Origin: Hedera helix
Lineage: Eukaryota; Streptophyta; Magnoliopsida; Apiales; Araliaceae
Assembly: GCA_947179155.2 (NCBI GenBank)
Contig: OX359275.1
Coordinates: forward strand, 38,808,808-38,872,807
Length of the DNA stretch: 64,000 nt
Reading direction: 5' to 3'
The translations under genes were made by a program, and so were the position numbers. Shown here piece by piece: positions 9,704 to 20,677 of this stretch. Under the pieces are notes generated by a model, which was not told the origin of the DNA, did not search any database, and saw only the letters and a list, made by a program, of their open reading frames with translations. How positions within the stretch are numbered: position 1 is the first letter of the stretch; the number at the start of each line of letters is the position of its first letter.

Positions 9704-11375
9704 TGTTGGGTGTCAAACCGTGCGTATGACAAATCAACACTCACACGCAAGTGCACGTGATCAACAAGTAATATAAAGTAAGTAAAGTATCGTTCCCACG
9801 AGGACTATGGATAGCTATTACACTATCATGCAGCAGTTTTATAACTATTTTGGTTTCTTTAAACAGTGGTCAAGTAAATTAAGTGATTGTGAATTAAATC
9901 TAAGTTGTGAAAATTAAAGAAAAATAATTAATAAACGATTTAAACAGACAAAGGAGGCATGGGATTATAACTTCACCTAGGGCGTCATTCAACTGTACTA
10001 CTTCCTGTTAAACCTAACTAATTATCTCGGATTGTTAGTCGAAAACACGAAACTAAAGCATGACCAATTCTCGTTGCATCATACCCATATCCAACTCAGA
10101 TCCGACCCAAAGGGCAACAGAACGGGAAAGAACACCCAAGTTAATTAAATCACTATATGTCTATGTGACCTAGAGAAAAACGGGTTTAAGCACAGGTTTT
10201 CAAAAGACTACGTGTGGTGCTTCGGTATATGTCTATCCTTAGCACTAATCATGCAATCCAACGTCATGTGAAATCATGAACACAAGCTAACATGGTCGGT
10301 TCTAAACTCACATTCCCCATCTCGGTTCCGTGTGAGTTAACAAGGTAAATGATGATCAAGCATTTAAACAATTAAGATAAACCACATAAGACAATCCATA
10401 CATAATCATTTAGCCAAAACAAGGAAGCATAACAAATTGAACTAAACCCTAGGTTTCATTATAATCCCATAAAAGAAGTTAGTTCCTAATAGAAATAACG
10501 ACCATCATCCACATATGTTCATACATTGAAGCTACAAATGAAAAGAAAGAGAAAACAAAGTTAAGAAATGCAAAGCTCGGTTTCTCTTCTTCAAATCCCG
10601 AGATACAAGGTTGACACAATGCTTCAAACTTCCAAAGCTCAGCCCTAAGCTAAACTACTCTAGCTAAATCACAAGGAACAAGAGAGAACAAAGAAATGAA
10701 ATGACAATGAGCTCTCTCCTCTTCCTTTTGACCTAACTTTTCTCTATGATATCTTCTATATGTGGCTTGGACTGATACTACTGATATAAATAGCCTCAAG
10801 CGCTTCATGCCCGATCACTGTAGCAAGAAGTTTGTGATTGACCCGTTTAAAATAAGTCTTCTCAGATTTTGGAGCGAAGGACCGGCGCAGCTGCGCCGTG
10901 TTTGTACTGAGATGGGGCGCAGCTGCGCCTCACGGCAGTCAACAAGGCATCAGAAGGACTGCGCAGCTGCGCAGCAAATGTGAAGGAATGTGGCGCAGCT
11001 GCGCCGTGCACCAGTCAAACAGCCTGTAGAGCTACTGCGCAGCTGCGCAGTGTTTGTGAAGGATTTCGGCACAGCTGCGCCGTGCACCAGTCTTGGAATT
11101 TGTGCCTTCTTTTCTGCTGCATCCGATCATCGCGCATATCACTCCCGCATTGAACCACTTTTGTCCCAAAAACTGCAATTCTTCCTCCCCGCACAAGTTC
11201 TAGTCCGAAACACGCCGGTTTGTCCCCAAAAAGACGGAAAAGACCAATAATGAGCCATGAAGCATGAAACCTACAAAAGTGACATAAAAGCATGAAAAGT
11301 AATAAAAACTAAAGAGAACAAGCGAAAGTTAAAGCAAGTTGGCATCGAAATAGTAGGTATAAAACCTACTTATCA
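9704..11375. mobile_element. Solo LTR of an unclassified LTR retrotransposon
   Basis: The 1,672-bp segment starts TGTTGGG, ends TTATCA (TG...CA) and is flanked by the perfect 5-bp direct repeat CATAT at 9699-9703 and 11376-11380, as left by an LTR element. There is no second LTR, primer-binding site or coding region, so it is best read as a solo LTR; a non-autonomous element is the alternative. Near the left end is the motif GTATCGTTCCCACGAGGAC, which I recall as common in plant LTR repeats. The right third is unusually GC-rich and contains the 76-bp palindrome array. Short ORFs over 10762-11293 are artefacts of that array. Confidence 0.75.
10883..11082. repeat. 76-bp tandem repeat built from GCGCAGCTGCGC palindromes
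   Basis: Six palindromes share the core GCGCAGCTGCGC (the last has one mismatch), centred at about 10890, 10922, 10966, 10998, 11042 and 11074. The spacings are 32, 44, 32, 44 and 32 bp, so the array is nearly three 76-bp units with two palindromes each. The longest is an 18-bp perfect palindrome at 11034-11051. It stands out sharply from the AT-rich surroundings. Confidence 0.9.
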
Positions 11376-13518
11376 CATATCAGTAATTTTCTGAATATCC
11401 AACATTGGTTTTACACTTCAAGCTTCCAAAGCTGATGAAGCCAGATATTAACTTCTGTATATGTAAAAGCTTCCTATAAGGTTTTAAAAATCGAGTCTCA
11501 TTATGGCCGAGTGTAACGACTCGAGTCAAAATTTAAGTTTGAATCAAATTATATAGAATAAGATCCAATACGTTATCTTAATAATTTTTTTTGGGTTATT
11601 TTAGTCCACCACAAGCTCACTTAAAAGGTTATGACTGAAGGTATTAATAATAGCAAAGTTATGACTGAAGATATTAATGATAGCAACTTGAGTTCTTATA
11701 TACACATTCAAATATCATATATTAACCAATGTGAGATGTTACATCAGGATCGGGTGGTCCCTATCGGGTTTGGGTGAAATTGTACGGTCTAATTTTCTTT
11801 TATGTGAAATGTATTTTTTCCTTTACGTAAGTTTATTTATTTAATTATATGAGATTATATTATACTCTTCAAAATAAGACTTAAAATAAATAAATAATAA
11901 TTTTTCGTTCTTGATTACTAATTGAATCTTCATGGAGATATAGAAGTGTATATTATCCAGTGTCTAAATCTTGTTAACTTTTAGCCTCCTGTCCTTTATT
12001 GTACCAAATTATAATTTAGCATGTAGATTAAAATAAGTTGGTGTTGTTATATTTGGTGGAATTCAAACAAATATTGGTTCTCCTTGTAATTGTTTGCAGG
12101 CAATTTACAAAATTTTAAATTTTGAAATTAATTAGATTCGTGTGATTTTAATAAATACAATCATAATTATCATATGCTATTGTAAAAGTATTAATAATAA
12201 CAAAATTTGCTATTCGCAAAATTGGTATAAATCACATCAATTGTAAAATTTATAATTTCACAGATTAATTTTAGAAAATTAAATCAAAACTCTTTTAGTG
12301 AATAGAGGGAGTATTATTATTTATTTCTAGCTTAAAATAAGCACACTTCCAAAAGTAACTTAAAAGGGCGATGATCAACTTCCAAAAATTTATACTTCTC
12401 TATTCTAAAAAAAAGAGTTTCATTTAAATTTAAATAATTTCTTAATAAATTTATAAAATTCTATAATTTAAATTGATATAACTTTATTTAATTTTGATTA
12501 ATGCAATAGTTTTATTATTGTAAACTAAGTAAAAAGGTAGTATTATTGAGAAAAACTTGTTATTTCAAAAATTAAAATAAGCTCACATCAAAATTTAAAT
12601 TTTATAATTTTACAAATTAAGTCAAATCAAACTCAAATAATACTCATTTTATTAAACAAATGAAGTATTATTTAATGAATTATGTGGACTTTCTAGAGTA
12701 CGTTGAAGAAGATTTCATGTTTTATTTGGCCGCTTTCCCCATTGTTTTAAGTTCAACGGAAAAAAGATTTCATGTTGTAAAAACTGAAACTTTGGAAGGT
12801 GTCTTATTCACTATCTAATTCTTTCTTTTCTTTTATTGGGATTGTAAAATTGCTGTAAGACTAAGCGAAAGACTGCTCTAAGGTTGTGGTTATTGCAAAG
12901 GGATTGAAAATGTAACTATTTAATATGACAAATGTAATTTATTTTATTAAATAAGCCTGTCTATATTTTGACGTGAGAAAATAATTGAAATTTAAAATCT
13001 AAATCTTGACAGCTGGTTTAAATTCCCTCTTTCTTATTTCTAATAGTGTTTTGGTTTAATTTAGGCAAGTATTTAATAGGTTATAATTAGAATTTCATGT
13101 AAATACTCTCCTTTTTATATAAAAGTTTTTAGACTATGTCCATTTGTGTGGCAAACTTTACTTTTATTTGATAAATTAGTTATTTGACAGGTGTATATGG
13201 GATTTCATATGTATCCCACACACTTGGATAATAATTTTTTTGGGTACTTTCCTTTGATGGATATTCTTTTCCATAGAACTAAGTTTGCAGGCTTCATCTT
13301 TAAGGATTTGATGAACTTTAAATGACCCTTTTTAGGTAAGAGACCGTTTTTCTAATTCATATCCAAAAGACAAAATGACTTTTCAGACCAAATTGCCAGA
13401 TTTGAAGGACTTGAAGTTTACCTTCTAAACCAACTCGACAAGTTGGAAGGGCCTGAACTTTACTTTTTTTTTTTATTATACCATTTTATTACTTTGCCCT
13501 TCTCTATTTATAGATTGT
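11376..13518. other. Intergenic, AT-rich, with MITE-like ends
   Basis: No gene seen. A 30-bp direct duplication lies at 11628-11687. Sequences such as GAATAGAGGGAGTATTA (near 12302) and TATACTTCTCTATTCTAA (near 12390) look like ends of degraded Stowaway-type elements, but I could not pair them cleanly. Confidence 0.4.
11628..11687. repeat. Two-copy 30-bp tandem duplication
   Basis: GTTATGACTGAAG(G/A)TATTAAT recurs exactly 30 bp later with three differences in the unit. Confidence 0.8.
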
Positions 13519-14172
13519 TTAGGGCATCATATCTTTTATCATCTAAATCCACTAAGTTAGCTTTAGATAAATCAAGATAATCACCTATTGGATCTTTATT
13601 TTGTTCTAACACTCTAAGGGATTTAACACTGATCTTGGCAGGTAAGATTGCCTTTTCTCGACCTTCTACCGTAATAGATTTCCATCCGTCTGCAAAGGAT
13701 TCGATAGGTTGAACCGTTGCCCCTTGTTTTCTTTAAGGATATTCAATCCTTTTTAGGCTATTTTAACATTGACATCTGCAGATAAACTGCATCTTTCTGA
13801 TCTTCTGTCATAATAAATTCCCATTTAGTTGTCATGGGTATTACAGATTGAACTGTTTTCCCTTTATGTTCTTTTCACTCTTTCTAATAAGAGTATCATA
13901 AATCTTTTGTCCTCCCATATCATTAGATTCATAAGTGGATTTGGAAACATTAGGCTGAAATGAGTATGTAGTTGCACATAGTTGTGTTACATATATTGGT
14001 GGAGTTATTCAAAAACCTGGTCAGTGATCAGGATCTACCCTATTAGTTTGTACAGACACAATTCTATCATCTACTGATAACGTTGGTTGAATATTCATTC
14101 TTAATATGTTCAAAATTTCATTAATTTTCTTATTTATAACATCTATGCATTTTTTTCTAAAGTCATGCATTT
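13519..14172 (-). pseudogene. Eroded minus-strand coding remnant, probably from a mobile element
   Basis: Read on the minus strand, three stretches stay open with protein-like composition although the frame breaks between them: about 14172-14025, 13870-13763 and 13728-13519. The last reads roughly from KQGATVQPIESF to LDDKRYDALNNL. Two of the stretches contain similar passages around a W(K/E)xI core, so the ancestor may have had an internal repeat. I do not recognise the family; a retroelement or an endogenous pararetrovirus-type fragment are both possible. Confidence 0.35.
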
Positions 14173-15710
14173 ATTGTCGTACATCAAATGGAGTTTTAAG
14201 ATGACCGTTTACTTGGTTCTATGGCTTCTGAATCTGAACCTTTTCTCCTTTAGGGTTGCTATCATCAGTGCAACATCGTACCATTGTTCACAACGTCTTC
14301 AATAACTAGTCCTATCGAGCGTGCCAATTGAACATTTGGACAAAAGATCAAATATTAGTTTAATGTTATTATTGAAAATTTATTTTAGACAATAAACAAT
14401 TCGATAAATAAACTGTTTATTAAAGACTATGCAATTTTACTTTTTATACCTTACGCTCAAGAACTTCTTGGAACACAGAACAATTGATACAATCACACTA
14501 TTATACAAGTAAATTTTTAATAACATAAGATTGAAAATTATTTTCACCTATAATAAATCTAGTAACATGAGACTGAAAATTGTTTACAAGATTGCAATTA
14601 TACTACTCCTATCTTACAAAACCTCTTAGCAATATGCCCGACATGTATCTAGTCCTACTTCTAAGATAAAATTTTGAGAAGAGTCTTTGTTATCTTGTTT
14701 TGTTGATGAAGAGTTATGTCATTTTATTATATGAATGTGGCCATTTATAACTATTTCATTTCTTGATAAATTGCATAACTTTCGGATTTATGATCTTCTC
14801 AACTTTTTGAAACTGACGATTGGTAGGAGTTAGAAGATTAACATTTCAAACACTTAACCGCTTCAATTTTATTTGATATATGTCATTACCGTATTGATCC
14901 AGCAATAAAGTTTATAATATACTTAACAAATATTTGTGAGTTTTTATAATTTAAAATTATCTAAGTCTTTTTCCTTTTATTTATGTGAGATGGTAGCACG
15001 CCTAATTTGACCAACTCTCACGCCCCCTTTCAACCAAGTAACGACAAATTCAATGTTATCCTTCAGAATAGTTTTCTCACGATGAATTGCGAATAATTAA
15101 CATTACTATTTATATAATTAACTAAAGTTAAATATATTTGTATTATTTTTTAATTCTAAAATTTCGCATTGACCTTAAAAAGGTCAATACGAGACTTCTT
15201 AAAAAGCCAAAGAAACATAGCAAGTAATATTCACGGAATGGTCAACCAACCAGCTCATAAAATTTGTATCTTCTGTGATATATCTAACTCTAACATGCTA
15301 TACCCCTGCTTTGACATGTATCACGCGCTGTCAAGCATGGATGATAAATTTATTTATCTCCGTCCAGTACATAATAAATAGATTTCATATCGTCTAAAAT
15401 CAAAATGATAAGTTGATAATTGAGAGGGAAAAAAAATCATATCAAGTTTTTCCTGGGCAATTCTTAATGTAAGGAAGTCAAAAAATCAAAGAAATTGTTA
15501 TTTAAAAATTGATATTTTCATAATATCTCTAACAGACAAATTTGTGACTATCATTTATTATTCATACGAATAAAGTTATGCTTGGCCATGTAGATTTAGT
15601 TGGCCTCCTCTTGGTGCAACTCAACAGAATCTCTGAAATTTCATACTCCACAAAAGGTACTAAAAGTTTTTCTATGTACAATTACTTTCTTTTCATCCTC
15701 CTCCTCCTCC
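14173..15710. other. Intergenic, AT-rich
   Basis: No gene seen. The right end should include the proline dehydrogenase 3' UTR. Confidence 0.45.
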
Positions 15711-18020
15711 TCAAGATATTGCAGCTGTAAGTCTCCTCTTAAGTTCCATCCTGCACCATGCAGCAGAACCACTATAAATATACACTTGAAGCATAAAAAG
15801 AATGAATAACCAAATGCATATAACTTGCCTTTAAAAAAATATTTATTAGCATTTTTTTTCTTCAAGAATTATGCTAGTAGGTGAATTACCTCATGAGTTG
15901 TCTGTCAAGTGTTGAAGTAGATAACACCCCTTTGTTCTCTTCAGCTCTTCTTAAGAGGTAAGGAATAATCTGCTCCACAGGACCAAATGGCAAATACTTG
16001 CTCACCTCAAAGCCTGCATTTCTCAAACCATAACTCATAGCTTCTGCCATTCCATATAGTTGAGCAAATTGGAGCTTCTGCATCCCCTTTCCAATTCCCA
16101 AATCCTGCGCTTTCGCAGCCGCCAACTTCCCTATTCACCATTCATCTTTTCAATGTGAAAAAATGTTCTCAAAGTTCTAGAAATTTAATACAAACTGAAA
16201 ATTTTCACTGTAACTATAAATTTTACCTGATTCAAAATTATGGGTTGCAATAACAAGAGCTCCTGGTCCACTGGCAATCTCCTCAAGCATAAAAGAGGCA
16301 CAATTATTGTAACAAGCATGAGTACGCTTAATGCTATTATGAATTGGAGATTCATGACCCAAAGAAGCAGCTACTTGTTGTTCAGTCGACATATAAGCTC
16401 CTCTCACCAACTTAACACCCATAGGCAATCCCATTTTGTCTGCAGCTTTCTTCGCTAGTAATAATCTTTCTTTTGCATCTTTTAAATACGCTTGAATTGT
16501 CCCGAAAATGATGGGGTTATCATCTTTGTTGTGTTTGATTGCCGCGGAGTAAGTAAAGTAATCAATGGCAGGTTGAATTAAGGTCTCTTCTGCATCAATT
16601 ACTAGAGGCACATTTGCTTCTAGGCATCTTTCGATTATGTTGTGTAGTCTTTGGTGGGCTAACTCAAGATCTTGCTCTTCTTGTGAGGTTAGGGGATCTG
16701 GCTTTTGAAGTGTGTGATACAGAGGACTTGAATCAGAGAAAAGTGGAAGAGTATTTAGCTTCCATGGGAGATGGAAAGATTTTTCCTTGTATTCCCATCT
16801 GAGCAAATCGCTTACTCGCTTAAGCAGACTAACAGGACTAATTGCTGTAATCTTCACCACAACAAAACTAACCTATAAAAAGAAAAAGGAAGAAAAAAAT
16901 TAATTGGTTCTCATGATTTCAATATAGAAACAAATACATATAAAGAATCACATATACATATATGCAAGTAAAACAAGTAGAAGTGCCAACTTTTTGCAGA
17001 GTTTCAAGAACTAAAAGTAGACTATTTACAACCAAAGCCCTGATGGGAACTTGGGATAATTAGCTATGAGTCTATGACCTCAAATTACCTGCCACCAATA
17101 TTGAACAGTAAATATAAAAGCCTAAGAAATAACAACAAATACTTGAGAAATCATAATTCTACTGATCAAGAACATCTTTTTAAAGCTTTTAACGAAGTAA
17201 CTGAGAGACAGAGCATGAAATAACATAGAAATGTGAAACAGAGCATGAAATATCAAATCTTGTTTTGCGGTTTATTACCACCCCGTTTTACAAAAAAAGG
17301 TCCTATTTCTAATTTTTGCAGAGTTTAAAGAAAATAGTTGTAGGCCATGTTTGTCTTCGGTAATTTAGTAATTGTGGATGATAAATTATGTATATTTAGT
17401 TTTTGTGAAATAATATTTATTTTTCCTTAAATGGGACCCTTCTGTGAAATTAAATGAGTACCAAGTAGGGATCATACCGAAGACGGGGGAAGCGACTTGG
17501 TGGATTCCACCGTCCGAATAAACGCCTCCGAATTCCGGTCACAAGAAATATTATCATCAGCATGTTCCAACCCATAATCCAACATCCCCCTTAACCCATA
17601 ATCCCAAATCATTTTTACAGTCTCACCAGCCTCCTCCTCATTAGTACCCGCTACAAAATGGTCAAAAAACGTAAACTTTGTAAAGCCCAAAATCAGCTCC
17701 CTTAACAGACCCAATTCCATGAGCCTCGAGTTCACAACCCACCTACCCAAATCCACCACCGGCTCCACGGCCGCCATTTGGAGGGTCAAAGCTGATCTTA
17801 ACAACTTTCCAGTGGAAACTGACGAGAATAATCCCTTCCCATCCTCGAAATTGGTGATTGGGTCTTGTTTTATGACGGTGATGGTGGGGTCTTGTTTTCC
17901 GGCGAAATTTAACGGGGGATCAGCAGTGGAGGAGAGAGAGTTGAGAGGTGTAATGAATTGGGAGCGGAGGTTTTGGAGCAGCAGCTTTGAGGAGAGAGAA
18001 GAAGCTCTATGGAAGGCCAT
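15711..18020 (-). CDS. PRODH: Proline dehydrogenase, mitochondrial (four exons)
   Basis: Oxidises proline to pyrroline-5-carboxylate with FAD and passes electrons to the respiratory chain in mitochondria. Exons: 18020-17478, 16872-16227, 16130-15890 and 15750-15711. All introns are GT-AG and phases match, giving 489 residues (Arabidopsis ProDH1 is about 500). The start MAFHRASSLSSKLLLQNL is a typical presequence. The barrel motifs are present: LIDAEE-like VIDAEETLIQPAIDY, KLVRGAYM, ATHN, FAQLYGM, and KYLPFGPVEQIIPYLLRRAEEN, whose Arg pair binds substrate carboxylate in this family. It ends DRQLMRMELKRRL; the last 14 codons depend on the tiny fourth exon. No lesion was found. Confidence 0.95.
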
Positions 18021-18114
18021 AAAACATCAATGGTAATTGGTTGGGGCTTGTATTGCTGAGTATTTATTTGTGTTTTAGCTCTAAAATTGGTCTCTTAGTC
18101 TATACTTGGCTCAG

Positions 18115-18123
18115 ATATATATA
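18115..18123 (-). promoter_or_regulatory. TATA box of proline dehydrogenase
   Basis: TATATATAT on the minus strand about 95 bp before the ATG, leaving a leader of about 65 nt. Confidence 0.5.
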
Positions 18124-18292
18124 GTGGACGTATATTTTTTTACGGCGGTATTTAATGTGATTTACCGTGATTGGCTGGTAAAAAAAAGGGCCCGGTCAAA
18201 GGATTCTTCGCCGACTTAAGCTTTTGTAGTATTGTCGGAACTTGAAACTTCGCGCTTTTGATTACGTGGAGATAAGCGCGGGATAAAAGGAA

Positions 18293-18301
18293 ATGAGTCA
18301 T
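18293..18301 (-). promoter_or_regulatory. Candidate proline/hypoosmolarity-responsive element (ACTCAT)
   Basis: The minus strand reads ATGACTCAT, containing ACTCAT, about 275 bp upstream of the ATG. ACTCAT is the element known to drive Arabidopsis ProDH1 induction by proline and hypoosmolarity through S1-group bZIP factors. The match to promoter context is good, but a six-base motif can occur by chance. Confidence 0.5.
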
Positions 18302-18471
18302 GGCTGTGATTAGGCGAATGGATGCACGCACTGTGAGAGCGCGTGAGTAAATAGTTGAAAATGAAGTTTCTTGAGCGAATCTACCTATTTATTTGGGAAT
18401 CGAGAGAATCTGGAGATTCTATTTGCGTCGGGAGCGGGGTAAGAATGGTTGAAAATGTAGAGTCGCTGTTA

Positions 18472-18554
18472 GGCCACGTTTGTTAATAAATTACCTATTG
18501 TTTATTTGGGATGAATTAGATGAATCCCAATAATCCCGTCAGCCAAACGTTGCC
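18472..18554. mobile_element. Short Tourist-like MITE
   Basis: Ends GGCCACGTTTGTT and (reverse) GGCAACGTTTGGC are imperfect inverted repeats of the GGNCNNGTTTG type, flanked by TTA and TAA. It is only 83 bp. Confidence 0.45.
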
Positions 18555-18809
18555 TAAAAACGCCGGTGACAGGCGGAAAAATGAGCCGGCATTCACTCCG
18601 TGGAATTTTGAGATTCATCTTTCTAAGTAAATATATTTCCTTAACAGCATTAAAAAAATTCTAAATGTTGTTTAATGTTATGTATTTGTAACACATTTTA
18701 ATTAATTTATAACTTACAAAAGTGAGCATAATTAACATGTTGGTTTTATTTTCACTAACGTGATTGTGGTATCTCTCCAACTACACCAAAAAGATGGGTG
18801 TTGGATTCT

Positions 18810-19071
18810 TACTTCCTTCGTTTTAAAATTAAAGATATAATTTGACTTTTAAAGTCAAATGATAATATATTAAATTTCAAAGCTGGTATAACTTATAAAA
18901 AAATCTTAGAATGAAATACATTTTGTGATTAATAATTTTTGTTATATATTATATAATTATAATAAATACATCAATTAAAATTAAATAAATTTATATCAAT
19001 TTAAAGTTTAATATGTCATTGTTTGAAATAAAAAATTTAATTATATTTTTAATTTTAGAACGAAATGATTA
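18810..19071. mobile_element. Stowaway-like MITE
   Basis: Left end TACTTCCTTCGTTTTAAAAT and right end ATTTTAGAACGAAATGATTA share an inverted TTCGTTYTAAAATTAAA arm; about 260 bp, no coding sequence. Confidence 0.5.
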
Positions 19072-20677
19072 AACAAAAAAAATATATTTAAAGATGGAAA
19101 GGTTTGCACCTTGGACATGTGAGAAAGGAGATACTATAAAATAATATACAATTATAGAATAAATTATGCAAATTACATTGATCGACTTGGGAAATATATA
19201 GGTGTGAATAATATTTATATAATTAAAGGGTTGGGACTCTCATTACTCTATTGAACTAAGTTGAGTTTAAATAGAGTAATTTATTGTGATTTTTTGACAA
19301 CAGATTAAAAAAACTACAAAAATTTCTATTAAAAAATAAAAAAAAAAAAAATTATACAAAAAATCATGTTCGAATTAAAATTTTGGGTCGAGTTTAGTTA
19401 ACGATTCATTCTGCTCGTTATAGGCCTGATATTACATCGTAGTCCTTTTGTAATCATTTTTATCAATTTCATAACAAAGCTAGTAGATAAGATGACACTT
19501 CTACATGTTACAATTAGTAGATAGATAGATAGATGTAAGAAATAAAAATTCTCTTTGCAAATAGAAAATTTACTGGTTGATGTGTTTTTTTCTTTCACGT
19601 TATAATTTTTAAAACATCGAAAATCCAAGGATATTAACAGGGAGAAAAATAAATTATATATTAATTAATTTTATGTAGAATATAAATTATAATAAAATTA
19701 TAAAAATTAAAATTTAATATGTGAATTTTTTTTACACCTTTTTATAATTTTATCCACTATATTTGTATATGTTAATATTTAATATTGACATAAATATATT
19801 ATCATATATATGAACATTATAAGAAAAAATAAAAAATAATAGTTTGTTTTTCCTCCCCCTTAATCGTGTATTGCGTATCAAAAGTCAAAACAAATAGAGT
19901 AGAAACAAAGCTACCCGAGTCTGAGAAAGCAGAAATTCGCTTTCCCAAAAACTGATCGCCAAAGAATTTAGCAAAATAAAAAAAAAAAAAGATCCAAAGA
20001 TAGCAATTATTACCATCAAATCCCTAGTGCGTGAGTGCGAAGTCGCTTCTTCTTTATCTTCATCTTCCTCTAATTACAGATACGCATTTAGCAATACGCA
20101 GCTCAAGCTATAGTTTGTACAGGTAATTACTTACATTCTCAGTAGCAGGATTGGTATTAGTTAGATCATTAGTTCTGTATATGCATTTGTCTAACATTTA
20201 CTGCTACAATTTTATGTTTTTTTTTTACCTATACTGATGAACACCGATTTTCAGATTGTAATGTTCCATTTTGTGTGAAATCAACATAATTCATGTAACT
20301 ATCAATTCCTGTTCTCCAATATTTCAACTTTATCCAAATCATGTCCGGCTTTAGGCATTTATAATTTTCCCAATTTGTGTTGTAGACAAATTAGGCATAG
20401 CCATATTACACTGTGATAATACTTTCTGACTCATCCTCTATTACATTATTGGAGTTTTTTGGTATGTACATTATTTTCTTCTAAGCATTTTCTTTTCCTT
20501 TCCTTATACACTTTTCGAAGCACTCGTTATCATACATGAAATAACATTCATTTAACAGACTCTCCTTGTTCTGCTTGAAGGAATTGCACGATCTGGGTGA
20601 AACCAAAAACTGAATCATTTCTTGGAATTTTCATCCGTACCCATTATCATAGAAAAGGCTAGGTAAAGCATAGAAGC
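19072..20677 (+). other. Intergenic, then 5' leader of the phosphoglycerate mutase gene
   Basis: The left part is AT-rich with nothing recognised. A plausible leader exon ends GTACAG|GTAATT at 20122 and resumes after AACAG at 20558, giving a leader intron of about 436 bp before the ATG at 20678. Confidence 0.4.

Noticed and set aside
10762..11293. Overlapping ORFs on both strands in the GC-rich part of the solo LTR
   Set aside because: GC-rich palindromic repeats lack stop codons; frames are open on both strands and resemble nothing.
12056..12670. Possible pair of Stowaway elements
   Set aside because: Single ends are suggestive but I could not match both ends with confidence.
17340..17410. 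Tourist-like end GGCCATGTTTG in the proline dehydrogenase intron
   Set aside because: No matching opposite end or target duplication was found nearby.
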